Assembly (NCBI GenBank): GCA_002307145.1
Contig: DBTR01000033.1
Span: 1-64,000, forward strand
Direction of reading: 5' to 3'
Length of the DNA: 64,000 nt
Source of the DNA: Rhodospirillum sp. UBA1311
Lineage (GTDB): Bacteria; Pseudomonadota; Alphaproteobacteria; Rhodospirillales; Rhodospirillaceae
In this document: one piece after another, positions 42,592-51,795 of the stretch
How positions within the stretch are numbered: the stretch's first letter is position 1
How the letters are laid out: each line of letters begins with the position of its first letter
Notes under the pieces: model-generated
The model's input: the letters and a program-made list of their open reading frames with translations, nothing else
Databases searched by the model: none
What the model was told of the DNA's origin: nothing
Program-made: the position numbers and the translations under genes

Positions 42592-44355
42592 TCAGTTGAT
42601 TCCGAGGCGCATGGACAAAAGCGTCCAGGCCAGATCGAGAGGCATCACCGCCTGATCGAAGGCGAATAGTCCGGCACCGACGGCAGCAACGCCGCCAACG
42701 AACGCAGCGGCATACTTGTTCCGGCGGTGCCGCCGTTCCTCGATGGTGTAGATATGGGGAATGATCACCAGAGGCACATAGCCGGTAATCGCGGCGAGAT
42801 GGCCCGCACCGTGGACGCGGCGCGACAGGACCTCGGTCACCACGATCGCGCCGAACCCGCACATCACCGAGAACAGGAAGCCGCCAAGCAACAGAAGCGA
42901 ACGCGGCGGACGGGTGCGGGTCGGAACTTCCGGCGGGTTGATCACCGAGAGCCGCTGCGCCTTGCGGTCCTGCTCCATCTGCGCGCTCATTTCGGCGACC
43001 TGCTTCTTCGCCTTCAAATCGCGATAGCGCGCCTGGGCATTGTCGTAGTCGCGAGTAAGCGCGGCGAATTCCTGCTCGATCCCCGGCGCGGCGGCCACTG
43101 CCGCCTCGTATCCGTCGTGCTGTTTCTGCACTTCGGTCATCTGCTTCTGCAGCGACTTCACCTGTTCCTCGGTGGCGTTCATCTGCGCCACCAGCATCAG
43201 GTAGGCCGGGTTGTCGGCATCGGACTTGAGCGTGCCGCGATTGTTGGCGCGCGAGGTCGCGGAAAGCCGGGCCTCAAGCGCCGAGATCGAATCCTTCGCC
43301 GCACGCACGTCCGGGTGGTTCGGCCCATAGGTCTTCTCGATCGTCGCAAGGTGGGCGCGCGCATCGGCGATCTGGGCTTCGAGCGCGGCGCTTTGCCCGC
43401 CGCCACGGGTCTCGGCGCGCAATGCCTCGATCTGCGAGGTCAGCTTGACGACGTCGGGGTGGCGCGGGCCGTACTGGCCGGAAATCGCCGCGAGCTTCGC
43501 CTCCATCACCTTCAACTGGGTGGCGGGCGTGGTCATCAGCTCGCCCTCGGCGATCACCCGGGTGTAGGGGTCAACGGTGGAGAGTTGGGCGCGGAGATCG
43601 CCCCGGGTCTTTTCGAGCATGCCGAGCTGGGACTGGATACCCTGGATGTTGAGCGCGGTGGTCGCAGCCATCTGGCGGTTGAAGGCGAGGGATTCCGGAC
43701 GGCTGTTGGGATACTGGTCGCGGAATTCGGCAACTTTCCGTTCCTGCTCCAGCATCGCGTTTTCAAGCTGCTTCAGCTGCGCGTCGAGGAAGGCAAGGGT
43801 TTCCCGCGTCTGGGCGCGGCGCTGCTTCAAGTCTTCGTCGAGGAAGCGGGAAACGAGCTCGTTGGTGACCTGTTGGGTCTTGAGCGGATCGCCATAGTCG
43901 AAGCTCACGGTGAACGCGGTCGCGCCCAGCTGCCCGGCGCTCATCTTGTTCGCCGCGGCAGGATTCGAGATGTCGGCGCTCAACATCTCAAGCTTGACCT
44001 TCTCCGCCATGCCCGCGGCGATGTCGGAGATCGGCGTGCGTTGCCGCGCGTCGTGATACAGGTCGAACTTGGTGATGATCTCCACCAGGCTCGAAGTCGA
44101 GGTGACGACCTGCTGGATCTGGGTGATCCGCTGGTCGACGAGCGCTTGAAGCATATCGGCGGCATTCATCCCCACGGGAATGGTCATGCCTTCGGGAATG
44201 TCGGAGGGCACCACCTGGATCGTGGCGGTAGAACGATACTTTGAATAGTTGAGCGCGCCGAAAATCGCCAGCGCAAGAACAACGACAAAGGTGATAAGGA
44301 AAGCTTTCTTTCGTCGGAGAACAATAGCCAAGTAGTCGTAAATTGAATATTCCAT
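42592..44355 (-). CDS. Wzz-type chain-length/polysaccharide co-polymerase
   Basis: A 587-residue protein with two membrane helices, at about residues 18-36 and 485-508, around a large periplasmic part that is mostly coiled coil (for example ALRAETRGGGQSAALEAQIA). The N-terminus (MEYSIYDYLAIVLRRKKAFLI) and the PEVPTRTRPPRSLLLLGG before the second helix are typical of PCP-2 proteins. Unlike Wzc, it has no fused kinase; the separate ATPase gene lies next. It controls polymer length and links to the Wza-like exporter. Heptads suggest a large oligomer. Confidence 0.87.
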   Translation of the reverse strand: MEYSIYDYLAIVLRRKKAFLITFVVVLALAIFGALNYSKYRSTATIQVVPSDIPEGMTIPVGMNAADMLQALVDQRITQIQQVVTSTSSLVEIITKFDLYHDARQRTPISDIAAGMAEKVKLEMLSADISNPAAANKMSAGQLGATAFTVSFDYGDPLKTQQVTNELVSRFLDEDLKQRRAQTRETLAFLDAQLKQLENAMLEQERKVAEFRDQYPNSRPESLAFNRQMAATTALNIQGIQSQLGMLEKTRGDLRAQLSTVDPYTRVIAEGELMTTPATQLKVMEAKLAAISGQYGPRHPDVVKLTSQIEALRAETRGGGQSAALEAQIADARAHLATIEKTYGPNHPDVRAAKDSISALEARLSATSRANNRGTLKSDADNPAYLMLVAQMNATEEQVKSLQKQMTEVQKQHDGYEAAVAAAPGIEQEFAALTRDYDNAQARYRDLKAKKQVAEMSAQMEQDRKAQRLSVINPPEVPTRTRPPRSLLLLGGFLFSVMCGFGAIVVTEVLSRRVHGAGHLAAITGYVPLVIIPHIYTIEERRHRRNKYAAAFVGGVAAVGAGLFAFDQAVMPLDLAWTLLSMRLGIN

Positions 44356-44401
44356 ATGCTGATGCCTCGTGGAATATCGCCGCAGTCCAAGGCTATGTCA
44401 T

Positions 44402-45577
44402 TCAGTCGATGCTAAACTCTTCCGGCTTGAACGTAAGCGTCATCATGACAGCGTCGGACGTGGCATCGGAGCTTCCGATTTCGCGTTCGCGATGGCGATA
44501 CATGAGGTTGAGGTTGAGCTTCTCCGTCAGACGATAGACCAGCTGCGGCGCGGCTTCGATATAGGTGATATCGGCGCTGCCGCCGGAATTGGAACCCGAG
44601 CGCTGCGAATTTTGATAAATTAACCCGAGTTTGAGATCGAGTTTCTGGCTGACGGTATGGGTTCCGTTGAGGCGGAACATCGTCGCCTGGGACTGCGCCC
44701 CCGACGACATCGATGAGGGCCGACGACTGAAATCGAAGGCGATCTTCTCGTTGAGGTCGGTGTAGGTCACACCGCCGCTGTAATAATAATCCCACTTCTC
44801 GCCGTCGCGGGCATTCGCCGTTTCGACGGTATAGTCGGTATCGGTGTACTGCACGCCGACCGAGATGTTGGTTTGCCAGCGCGGCGACAACTGGGCGATC
44901 CAGCCGATCGAGGGAATCAGGTTGTCGGCGGTCACGCCCGGGCCCGACGTCGATTCATAGCGCGAACCTTCAAGCGCGAGCACGCCCGAATGCACCTCGT
45001 TGAACGCGTGCTTGATGCTCGGCTTGATGCTGGTGTTGCGGTAGTCGGTGTATTGGTCGCTGTCGTACTTCGAGTTCTGGAACGAACCGTCGAGGAGGAG
45101 CTGCTCGGTCTGGGTGATCGCGGTCTCGATGTGGGGCTGCAACGAATAGGTCGTATGGCGGACGCCCGCGACCGACAACCCCGACGAGGTCACGTCGCTC
45201 GTCCGGGTGGTGTCGTAGTTGTACGAGCCGCGCAGCTCCATCATGCCGGAGCTGAACCTCTGGCGGCCAAGGAAGTCGAGATACACGTCGTTCGAATTGA
45301 AGGCCGAATCATCGTACTGGTTGGCTTCGAGCTGGCCGCCGAACTGGACCTGCGACGCCCCGGTGTCATGCTTTGCCCGCAGCGTCGGCGTAAGGATGAG
45401 ACCCGTGGTGCTCTCGGCGTTGTTGGCGCTCAAGAGCGGGTTGTCGTCGATTTCGAGCTTGGCCCCGCCGCTGGTCTCGATCTTCCAGTTTTCCGCGTGG
45501 GCCACGCCCCCCGCCGCCACCAGGGCGGCAGCGGACATGAGAGCAATACGGAAAACCGCAGCCGAACGATTGCGCAT
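44402..45577 (-). CDS. Outer-membrane beta-barrel protein of the EPS locus
   Basis: A 391-residue protein with a signal peptide (to about AHA at 28). The mature part is made of alternating strands with aromatic girdles and ends LMYRHREREIGSSDATSDAVMMTLTF, a barrel-like C-terminus, although the last residue is Asp, not Phe. Barrels of this kind sit beside exosortase and EPS genes and may form an export pore with the Wza-like protein. The ATG at 45577 is chosen because AAGGTGGA precedes it. No specific function is known. Confidence 0.7.
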   Translation of the reverse strand: MRNRSAAVFRIALMSAAALVAAGGVAHAENWKIETSGGAKLEIDDNPLLSANNAESTTGLILTPTLRAKHDTGASQVQFGGQLEANQYDDSAFNSNDVYLDFLGRQRFSSGMMELRGSYNYDTTRTSDVTSSGLSVAGVRHTTYSLQPHIETAITQTEQLLLDGSFQNSKYDSDQYTDYRNTSIKPSIKHAFNEVHSGVLALEGSRYESTSGPGVTADNLIPSIGWIAQLSPRWQTNISVGVQYTDTDYTVETANARDGEKWDYYYSGGVTYTDLNEKIAFDFSRRPSSMSSGAQSQATMFRLNGTHTVSQKLDLKLGLIYQNSQRSGSNSGGSADITYIEAAPQLVYRLTEKLNLNLMYRHREREIGSSDATSDAVMMTLTFKPEEFSID

Positions 45578-45607
45578 GGTTTCGTCCACCTTGGGCACGA
45601 GAGAGAA

Positions 45608-46177
45608 TTAGAACAGGCTCGCGGTGGGCACGACGACGACGTCGCCGGTTTGAAGAATGATGTCCTTGTCGAGCGACCGGCCCCGGATCACGTCGTCGTA
45701 GGGGAACGGGATCGCGACCTGCTTGTCGGCAGTGCGACGCAGGATGATGATCCGGCTTTCGGATGCATAGGGAGTGAGGCCACCGGCGGCGGAGAGCGCC
45801 TGCATCACCGTGACGCGGCGACCCGGGGTCTGCACGCCCGGCAGCTGGACCTGGCCGATGACGTTGACGACGTTGCCGAGCGCGGCCTTGACCGCGACGG
45901 TCACGGCGGCTTCGGGAATATAAGGCTTCAGTCGATCCTTGATCGCAGCCTGGGTCTGCTCGGTGGTCATGCCCTGCGCGTGGATCGTACCGGCGAGCGG
46001 GAAGGTGATGCTGCCGTCGGGCATCACCAGGGTTTCGAGGTTCATGCCCTCTTCTTTCCACACGTCGATCTGCAGCACGTCCCCGGGGTTGAGGGTGTAA
46101 TCGGGTTCGGCCGCCATCGCCACCGTGGAGCACAACGCAATCAGAATGGGTGCAGCAAGAGACGTGATCTTTTTCAT
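45608..46177 (-). CDS. Wza-like polysaccharide export protein
   Basis: A 189-residue exported protein with a signal peptide (to about MAAE). It has the poly-export domain (DYTLNPGDVLQIDVWKEEGM) and one SLBB repeat (VNVIGQVQLPGVQTPGRR). It is shorter than Wza of E. coli and lacks the C-terminal amphipathic helix and a lipobox, so the outer-membrane pore may be supplied by the barrel protein next door. The ATG at 46177 is chosen for the GGGGG upstream. Confidence 0.88.
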   Translation of the reverse strand: MKKITSLAAPILIALCSTVAMAAEPDYTLNPGDVLQIDVWKEEGMNLETLVMPDGSITFPLAGTIHAQGMTTEQTQAAIKDRLKPYIPEAAVTVAVKAALGNVVNVIGQVQLPGVQTPGRRVTVMQALSAAGGLTPYASESRIIILRRTADKQVAIPFPYDDVIRGRSLDKDIILQTGDVVVVPTASLF

Positions 46178-46505
46178 GAAAGCCCCCGAAGTTCGAGCGA
46201 GTGCGAACCGATTGTCGACGCAATCGGGTTGGAAACGACCCTCGGTACCGGGTCCTCGCTTTAAACTACTGGAATTTTCGGCAAGTGCAATATGGACGCA
46301 CGTCATTTTAACTGTTGCTCCGATGTTTTCCTCGCCTTGGCTGCAAACCGTAACCATTTAATCGATTGACCGAATCCCGGTTTTTGCGCTCGCTACCATT
46401 GTCCCGCCGCCCCGACGTTGGTAACTATGAGGGGCACCTCGCGCAGCCGCCTGCATCCAATACCCGGTCCGAAGCGTTGCCTGTGACACCCCACGGAGAT
46501 TCCGG
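46178..46505. other. Divergent intergenic region between the Wza-like and ATPase genes
   Basis: There is no gene here. The stretch is rich in A and T for this genome, around 46300-46380, so it probably holds promoters for both directions. A TTGACC at about 46366 could be a -35 box for the ATPase gene, but no matching -10 is at the right distance. Nothing else could be supported. Confidence 0.35.
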
Positions 46506-47408
46506 ATGTACGAAAACTTCTACGGACTGAGCGGAAAACCGTTTTCCCTGCTTCCGGATCCCGATTTTCTCTACGACAGCAAGCGCCACCGCATGGCGAT
46601 CAACCTGCTCGACTACGGCATGATGACCCAGGCGGGCTTCGTCGTGATCACCGGCGAGGTCGGCACCGGCAAGACCACGATCGTGCGGCGGTTCCTGAAA
46701 TCGGTGGGGAGCGACATCACCGTCGGCCTGATCAGCAACCCGAGCAAGAGCCTCGGCAAGCTGCTCGGATGGGTGTCCATGGCGTTCGACCTCGACCATC
46801 GCTCGCGCGACCAGATCAAGCTCTACAACGCCTTCGTCTCGTTCCTGCTGGAGCAATATGCCGCGGGCAAGCGCGTTGTTCTGGTGATCGACGAGGCGCA
46901 GAATCTCTCCGCCGACGGCCTCGAAGAACTGCGCATGCTCTCGAACGTCAACAACGAGCGCGACCAACTGTTGCAGATCATCCTCGTCGGCCAGCCTGAG
47001 CTGGTCGAAACCCTGCGTCGCCCCGAACTCCGGCAATTCGTCCAGCGGATCGCGGTGCACTGCCACCTCGATCCGTTGAGCGCCGAGGAAACCACCGCCT
47101 ACATCCGCCACCGTCTCGGCGTGGTCGGCGGCAGTCCGATGCTGTTCGACGACGACGCCTGCACCGGCGTGTATTATTTCAGCGGCGGGATTCCCCGATT
47201 GATCAACCAGCTGTGCGACGTGGCGATGGTCTACGGATTTTCCGACGAAGCGCCGGTGATCGACTTCGGCGTGATCTTCGAGGTTGCCGCCAACCGCCAG
47301 CGCATGGGCCTCTCGCCGTTCCGGCCGATGCCGGAGGACGCCACCAAGGACAGCCTCCGGCACTCACTCTCCGCAGCCCACCAGCAAGCCCCCGGTCCGA
47401 CGGCCTGA
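46506..47408 (+). CDS. ExeA-like AAA ATPase of exosortase/EPS systems
   Basis: A 300-residue ATPase. Walker A is GEVGTGKTT (50-58), Walker B VVLVIDEAQNLS, and a C-terminal GIPRLINQLCDVAMVYG arginine segment is present. It matches the XrtA-system-associated ATPase related to ExeA/GspA, thought to help assemble cell-envelope complexes. It lacks the C-terminal peptidoglycan-binding domain of ExeA. The start MYENFYGLSGKPFSLLPDP is the family start. The gene is convergent and directly adjacent to manC. Confidence 0.9.
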   Translation: MYENFYGLSGKPFSLLPDPDFLYDSKRHRMAINLLDYGMMTQAGFVVITGEVGTGKTTIVRRFLKSVGSDITVGLISNPSKSLGKLLGWVSMAFDLDHRSRDQIKLYNAFVSFLLEQYAAGKRVVLVIDEAQNLSADGLEELRMLSNVNNERDQLLQIILVGQPELVETLRRPELRQFVQRIAVHCHLDPLSAEETTAYIRHRLGVVGGSPMLFDDDACTGVYYFSGGIPRLINQLCDVAMVYGFSDEAPVIDFGVIFEVAANRQRMGLSPFRPMPEDATKDSLRHSLSAAHQQAPGPTA

Positions 47409-48842
47409 TCAGACCCGGCCGAAGGTGTCCTCAAGGCGGACGATGTCGTCCTCGCCGAGGTAGCCGCCCGACTGCACCTCGATCAGGCGGAGCGGAATCT
47501 TGCCCGGATTTTCGAGGCGATGCACCGAACCGATCGGAATGTAGGTGGACTGGTTCTCGTGCAGCAGGAAGGTCTTTTCGCCGCAGGTGACGAGCGCCGT
47601 GCCCTCGACCACGATCCAGTGTTCGGCGCGGTGGTGGTGGCGCTGGAGGCTGAGCTTGGCGCCGGGGGTGACGCTGATCTGCTTGACCTGGAAGCGGCTG
47701 CCGGTATCGATGCTGCGATAGCTGCCCCAGGGGCGATAGACGGTGGAGTGGGACATCTGCTCCGAGCGTCCCGCCGCCTTCAGCCGATCGACCACCGCCT
47801 TGACGTCCTGCGCATGGTCGCGATCGGCGACGAACACCGCGTCGTCGGTGACCACGACGATCAGGTCCTCGACCCCGACGAGCGCGGTCAGGAGCTTGTC
47901 GTCGCTGCGGGCGTAGCAGTTCTTCGCGCCTTCGAGGATCACGTCGCCGCGCACCACGTTGCCGTCCGCATCCTTCTCGCCGAGGCTCCAGAGGGCGTCC
48001 CACGCACCGACGTCGTTCCACCCCATCGACACCGGCACCACGGCGGCAAGCGCCGTGTGTTCCATCACCGCGTAGTCGATCGAGAGCGCGGGGCTTTCGC
48101 CGAATGCCTCGGCGTCGATGCGGCAGAAGTCGAGGTCGCGCTTCGCGCCCTTCAGCGCGGCGCGGCAGGCGTCGAGGATCGCGGGCTGCAACCGCTCCAG
48201 TTCTTCAAGGAAGGTCTTCACCTGGAACAGGAAAATACCGCTGTTCCAGAAGTAGTCGCCGGAAGCGACGTAGGCTTCGGCGGTGGCGCGGTCGGGCTTC
48301 TCGGCGAAGCGGTCGACGTGGCAGACATGGCTCGCGGGGGTGATCGGCTCGCCCGCGCGGATATAGCCGTAGCCGGTTTCGGCGTGATCGGCGGTGATCC
48401 CGAAGGTGACGATCGCACCGCCATAGGCCGCGTCGGCGGCGATGTGAACGGCGTCGATGAACGCGCGCTCGTCGGTGATCACGTGGTCCGAGGGCATCAG
48501 CAGCATCAGCGCCTCGGGCGATTTCGCCGCGATGGTGAGCGCGGCGAGCGCCGCCGCCGGCGCGGTGTTGCGACCGAAGGGCTCAAGAAAGATCTCGGCG
48601 GTCTCGACGCCACACTGGCGCATCTGCTCGGCAACGATAAAGCGGTGTTCCTCGTTGGTGACGAGGAACGGCGCCGCGAAGTCCGGGCCGGAAACCCGGC
48701 GCGCGGTGTTTTCGAGCATCGTCCGATCGCCCATCAGGGGGAGGAACTGCTTCGGAAACATCTGCCGGGAAATCGGCCACAACCGACTTCCGGTGCCGCC
48801 GCACAGGATCACCGGGTGGATCATCGACGCAACAGAATCCAT
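47409..48842 (-). CDS. manC: Mannose-1-phosphate guanylyltransferase / mannose-6-phosphate isomerase
   Basis: A 477-residue two-domain enzyme. The N-terminal nucleotidyltransferase has LCGGTGSRLWPISRQMFPKQFL, then SDHVI and FAEKPD. The C-terminal cupin domain has YRPWGSYRSI, then KLSLQRHHHRAEHWIVVEGT. It makes GDP-mannose for the EPS, joining the last two steps from fructose-6-phosphate. The ATG at 48842 is used; MIHPVILCGG, seven codons later, could also be the start. It ends one base from the ATPase stop, convergent. Confidence 0.93.
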   Translation of the reverse strand: MDSVASMIHPVILCGGTGSRLWPISRQMFPKQFLPLMGDRTMLENTARRVSGPDFAAPFLVTNEEHRFIVAEQMRQCGVETAEIFLEPFGRNTAPAAALAALTIAAKSPEALMLLMPSDHVITDERAFIDAVHIAADAAYGGAIVTFGITADHAETGYGYIRAGEPITPASHVCHVDRFAEKPDRATAEAYVASGDYFWNSGIFLFQVKTFLEELERLQPAILDACRAALKGAKRDLDFCRIDAEAFGESPALSIDYAVMEHTALAAVVPVSMGWNDVGAWDALWSLGEKDADGNVVRGDVILEGAKNCYARSDDKLLTALVGVEDLIVVVTDDAVFVADRDHAQDVKAVVDRLKAAGRSEQMSHSTVYRPWGSYRSIDTGSRFQVKQISVTPGAKLSLQRHHHRAEHWIVVEGTALVTCGEKTFLLHENQSTYIPIGSVHRLENPGKIPLRLIEVQSGGYLGEDDIVRLEDTFGRV

Positions 48843-49039
48843 CAGCAGCCTCGCCGTTGTAGGGATTGGGACATTTACGTTCGTCCTGAACATAGGGAAT
48901 TTTTTTGGCCGACGAGAGGGGAAAAACGCCAAACCCGGTTCACGGCCACGACAATTTCCGCCGAGTCTTGATCGGCGCGGCGCACACCACACCTTAAAGG
49001 CACACGCCGCTTGTCTCCCACCCCACGGAAGGCGCCCCG

Positions 49040-50212
49040 ATGGACGATACCGAAAGCGCCGACCTCGACGACGCACACCTCGCCACGCCCGCCCCCCGGG
49101 CGCGGCAAAACTTGCTGATCATCTCGCGCCACGACTTCCGCTCGCCGCGCAAGGCGAGCGTCCACTTCATCGCCCGCGAACTCGCGAAAGCCGCCAACCT
49201 GCGCTTTGCCTCGATCGGCTTCAGCCTGCTCTCGAAGCTGAAATCCGACGCCCGGCTGCCGCTTTGGGATGCCGCCAACCGGGTCGAGACGGTCGAGGGC
49301 GTGGACTGCTTCCTGTGGCGCTCGCTCATCCATCCATGCAAGGTTCCGGCGATCCTCAATCCGCTGATGGACCGCTACTTCGCCCACTTCGCCCGCCATG
49401 TTCCCGAAACCCTGCGCGACTGGATCGCGACCGCCGACACGGTGTTGATCGAATCCGGCGGGCCGGAGATGTTCATCCCGACGGTACGGCGGCTCGCGCC
49501 GGATGCGCGGATCGTCTATCTCTGCGCCGACACCCTCGACGTCGTCGGCAGCCCCGAATACCTCGTCGCCACGCTGATGGCGACCGCGCCGAAGCTCGAC
49601 TGGATCGTGATCAAGTCGAAGCTGATGGCGCCGTTCTTCCCGCCCGGTTCCAATCTCGTGGTGGTGCCGCAGGGGGTGGACAAGGCGGCGCTCGCCATGC
49701 CCTCGGCAAGCCCATACGCCAAGGATACGACCAATCTGGTCTCGGTCGGCAACATGCTGTTCGATTCCACCTTCTTCACCCTCGCCGCATCCGAGTTCCC
49801 CGAGATCGACTTCCACGTCATCGGCGGCGGACCGGACTCCCTCGGCCTCGACGCACCCAACATCTTCGTCCACGCCGAAATGCCGTTCGCCGAAACCCTG
49901 CCCTACATCCGGCATGCCGACGCCGGGGTCGCCCCCTATGGCGCGGGCGTCGTGCCTTACCTTGCCGACAGCTCGCTGAAGCTCGCGCAATACGGTTGCC
50001 TCGGGCTACCCGGCATCTGCCCCGCGATCGCCGCCGCCGGGCATGCCCATCGCTTCGGGTATACTCCGGGCGACAAGGCCTCGATCGTCGCGGCGATCAC
50101 GGCGGCGTTGGCCCACGGGCGGTTCGCCGGAACCGACCCCCTCGGCTGGGACGACGTCGCCCGGCGGGTGATCTCCCCGCGCGACTTCACCGATACCCAG
50201 TTGTCAAAATGA
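49040..50212 (+). CDS. GumK-like glucuronosyltransferase (GT70)
   Basis: A 390-residue GT-B protein. Landmarks are IISRHDFRSPRKASVHFIAR, the GumK-type start, IVYLCADTLDVVGSPEYL, VVVPQGVDKAAL and DAGVAPYGAGVVPYLADSSLK. GumK adds glucuronic acid to mannose on the xanthan precursor. The N-terminal amphipathic segment should bind the inner membrane. It lies at the right end of the EPS locus, divergent from manC, and is followed at once by a strong terminator. Confidence 0.82.
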   Translation: MDDTESADLDDAHLATPAPRARQNLLIISRHDFRSPRKASVHFIARELAKAANLRFASIGFSLLSKLKSDARLPLWDAANRVETVEGVDCFLWRSLIHPCKVPAILNPLMDRYFAHFARHVPETLRDWIATADTVLIESGGPEMFIPTVRRLAPDARIVYLCADTLDVVGSPEYLVATLMATAPKLDWIVIKSKLMAPFFPPGSNLVVVPQGVDKAALAMPSASPYAKDTTNLVSVGNMLFDSTFFTLAASEFPEIDFHVIGGGPDSLGLDAPNIFVHAEMPFAETLPYIRHADAGVAPYGAGVVPYLADSSLKLAQYGCLGLPGICPAIAAAGHAHRFGYTPGDKASIVAAITAALAHGRFAGTDPLGWDDVARRVISPRDFTDTQLSK

Positions 50213-50251
50213 TCGCGGCGACACCCGTTTCGGAGCGTCGCCGCGATTTTC
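50212..50251 (+). terminator. Rho-independent terminator after the GumK-like gene
   Basis: ATCGCGGCGAC at 50212-50222 pairs with GTCGCCGCGAT at 50237-50247 (11 bp) and is followed by TTTTC. The stem starts at the last base of the stop codon. It closes the EPS locus on this side. Confidence 0.85.
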
Positions 50252-50265
50252 AACCGCATGGGGCG

Positions 50266-50424
50266 TCAGAATCGTCCCATTAGGACGAGAATCAGCACAA
50301 TCACCAGAACCAGGCCCAAGCCGCCGCTGGGATAATATCCCCAACCGCCGGAATACGGCCAATTCGGCAATGCGCCAATCAACAGAACGATCAAGACGAT
50401 CAAAAGTATCGTGCCAACGCTCAT
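50266..50424 (-). CDS. DUF3309 small hydrophobic peptide
   Basis: A 52-residue peptide with two short hydrophobic helices, TILLIVLIVLLIGALP and LGLVLVIVLILVLMG, around a central PYSGGWGYYPSGG. This is the DUF3309 build, common in Alphaproteobacteria and often raised in general stress. Its ATG is preceded by GGGAGAAG. The function is not known; it probably sits in the inner membrane. Confidence 0.85.
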   Translation of the reverse strand: MSVGTILLIVLIVLLIGALPNWPYSGGWGYYPSGGLGLVLVIVLILVLMGRF

Positions 50425-50536
50425 GGTTCTTCTCCCTGGCGATTATTCCCTGGAAGCCCGCGATACGCGACCCAAAGGGATTTGCGAAAAGCGCGTAAAG
50501 TCACGTCTATCGAGAGAAGAAACGCGCTGAACGTCG

Positions 50537-50558
50537 AAAAGGCTCCTTCCGGAGCCGA
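50537..50558 (-). terminator. Rho-independent terminator after the ChaC-like gene
   Basis: On the minus strand the stem GGCTCC, loop GGAA, GGAGCC is followed by TTTTC. It lies about 25 bases after the ChaC-like stop. The plus strand also reads a hairpin, but with a poor T run. Confidence 0.8.
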
Positions 50559-50581
50559 TTTCGCAAAATCCCGGTTCCGGA

Positions 50582-51289
50582 TCAGAGGCTCGAAGCCGCC
50601 GCGTTCAGGGCAAGCTCGGCCTCGACGAATTCGGCGAGACGTTCCAGTTCGGCATCGGGAATGCCGCAGGCGCGCAGGCCGTCGCGGGTGCGGAAGAGGT
50701 AGTCGGCGGAGGTGCCGAGACTGCCGACGGCGGTGGCGAGAACCTTCACCACCGCGTCGATCACCAGATCGCCGGCATAGTTGACGTGCGCCTTGTCCAT
50801 GGTGAAGGCGAGCGCCTTGCCGAAGCATGCGCCGTCCTGGCCATGCAGGTCGAGCCAGCGCGGCACGTAGGCGCCGGTGACCATCTCGCGCCGCCAGAGC
50901 AGCGCCAGTTCGTTTTCGGTATCGGCCTCGGCGAGGCGAAGCGCGACGCCGTCGCAGAAGCCACCCTCGTCGAGCCCCAGCACCAGCCCGGGCTTGTCGA
51001 TGGTGCCACGCCCGGCCTTGCTGGCGAGGCAGAAGGCGCGATGCCAGCCTTCGACCCGCGCGATGCGGCGCTCGACGGTATGGACGGTGGGGTTCCAGAT
51101 CAACGAGCCATAGGCGAACAACCAGACGTCGCCCGGCGGCCGGTCGGCGAGCGCGGCGCGCAACGACGCGTCGCGCTCCTCGGCGGTCAGCACCCGCTGG
51201 CACGGCGCATCGCGGATGATGATGGATTCGAGGCCTCCCGCTTCGAGAAACGAGCGGTTCATCCGGTGTTCGGCGTCTGCGTCGGTCAT
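50582..51289 (-). CDS. ChaC-like gamma-glutamylcyclotransferase
   Basis: A 235-residue cytoplasmic enzyme. The substrate loop is FAYGSLIWNP (58-67), and the catalytic glutamate is E135 in LWRREMVTGAY. C-terminal NYAGDLVIDAVVKVLA and a DYLFRT segment fit ChaC. ChaC cleaves glutathione to 5-oxoproline and Cys-Gly. The ATG at 51289 gives the family length. It is divergent from the metal repressor; whether they share regulation is unknown. Confidence 0.9.
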   Translation of the reverse strand: MTDADAEHRMNRSFLEAGGLESIIIRDAPCQRVLTAEERDASLRAALADRPPGDVWLFAYGSLIWNPTVHTVERRIARVEGWHRAFCLASKAGRGTIDKPGLVLGLDEGGFCDGVALRLAEADTENELALLWRREMVTGAYVPRWLDLHGQDGACFGKALAFTMDKAHVNYAGDLVIDAVVKVLATAVGSLGTSADYLFRTRDGLRACGIPDAELERLAEFVEAELALNAAASSL

Positions 51290-51438
51290 CCCATTGCCCA
51301 CTCGGCCAGCCTTAAACAGAATCCAGACTAAGGTCGGACTTCTTAACAAATCCGTCAATTCCCCAACTGCGCGGGTCGCTGCCACGCACTCCGCCGGACG
51401 GCTTCGCGACGCACGATGTAACAGTGTTGCTTTTCCCG

Positions 51439-51461
51439 GTCGCCACGCCTAGGGTGGCGAC
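51439..51461 (+). promoter_or_regulatory. Hairpin in the leader of the metal efflux operon
   Basis: GTCGCCAC at 51439-51446 and GTGGCGAC at 51454-51461 form an 8-bp stem with a 7-base loop, followed by TTCTTTATC. It might be a weak terminator or a promoter-region hairpin. It lies just upstream of the repressor operator. Confidence 0.45.
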
Positions 51462-51466
51462 TTCTT

Positions 51467-51485
51467 TATCCCCTCCCCCAGGATA
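51467..51485 (+). promoter_or_regulatory. CsoR/RcnR-type operator
   Basis: TATCCCCTCCCCCAGGATA is a C tract framed by an inverted repeat, TATCC and GGATA. RcnR and related repressors bind G/C tracts flanked by short A/T inverted repeats, so this fits well. It sits 12 bases before the repressor ATG and touches the ribosome site AGGA (51484-51487). Ligand-bound repressor would leave it and allow transcription. Confidence 0.7.
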
Positions 51486-51496
51486 GGATTCCGCCA

Positions 51497-51769
51497 ATGG
51501 ACCCGCACGCCCATGCCAGCCACGCCGAGATCGTCAAGCGCCTCAAGCGCACCGAAGGCCACGTCCGCGCGATCATCGCAATGATCGAGGACGGCCGCCC
51601 CTGCGTCGACGTCGCACAGCAGATGCAGGCGGTCGAGGCGGCGATCCATGGAGCGAAACAGGCGTTCATCCGCGACCACATCGACCACTGCCTCGAAGAC
51701 CATCTCGCCTCGGGCCAGCCCGTGGCGGAAACCCTGCGTGAGTTCAAGGACATCGCGAAATACCTGTAG
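51497..51769 (+). CDS. CsoR/RcnR-family metal-sensing repressor, nickel-type ligand set
   Basis: A 90-residue all-helical repressor. The family core is RLKRTEGHVRAIIAMIEDGRPC. Ligand positions W-X-Y-Z are H4, C36, H61 and C65, giving His-Cys-His-Cys. This is the InrS (nickel) fingerprint; RcnR has His-Cys-His-His and CsoR has x-Cys-His-Cys. It should bind the operator at 51467-51485 and repress itself and the exporter 26 bases downstream. Nickel sensing is inference from the residues and the neighbour. Confidence 0.9.
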   Translation: MDPHAHASHAEIVKRLKRTEGHVRAIIAMIEDGRPCVDVAQQMQAVEAAIHGAKQAFIRDHIDHCLEDHLASGQPVAETLREFKDIAKYL

Positions 51770-51795
51770 CCGCTCCCAGCGGAAGGACCCGGACC

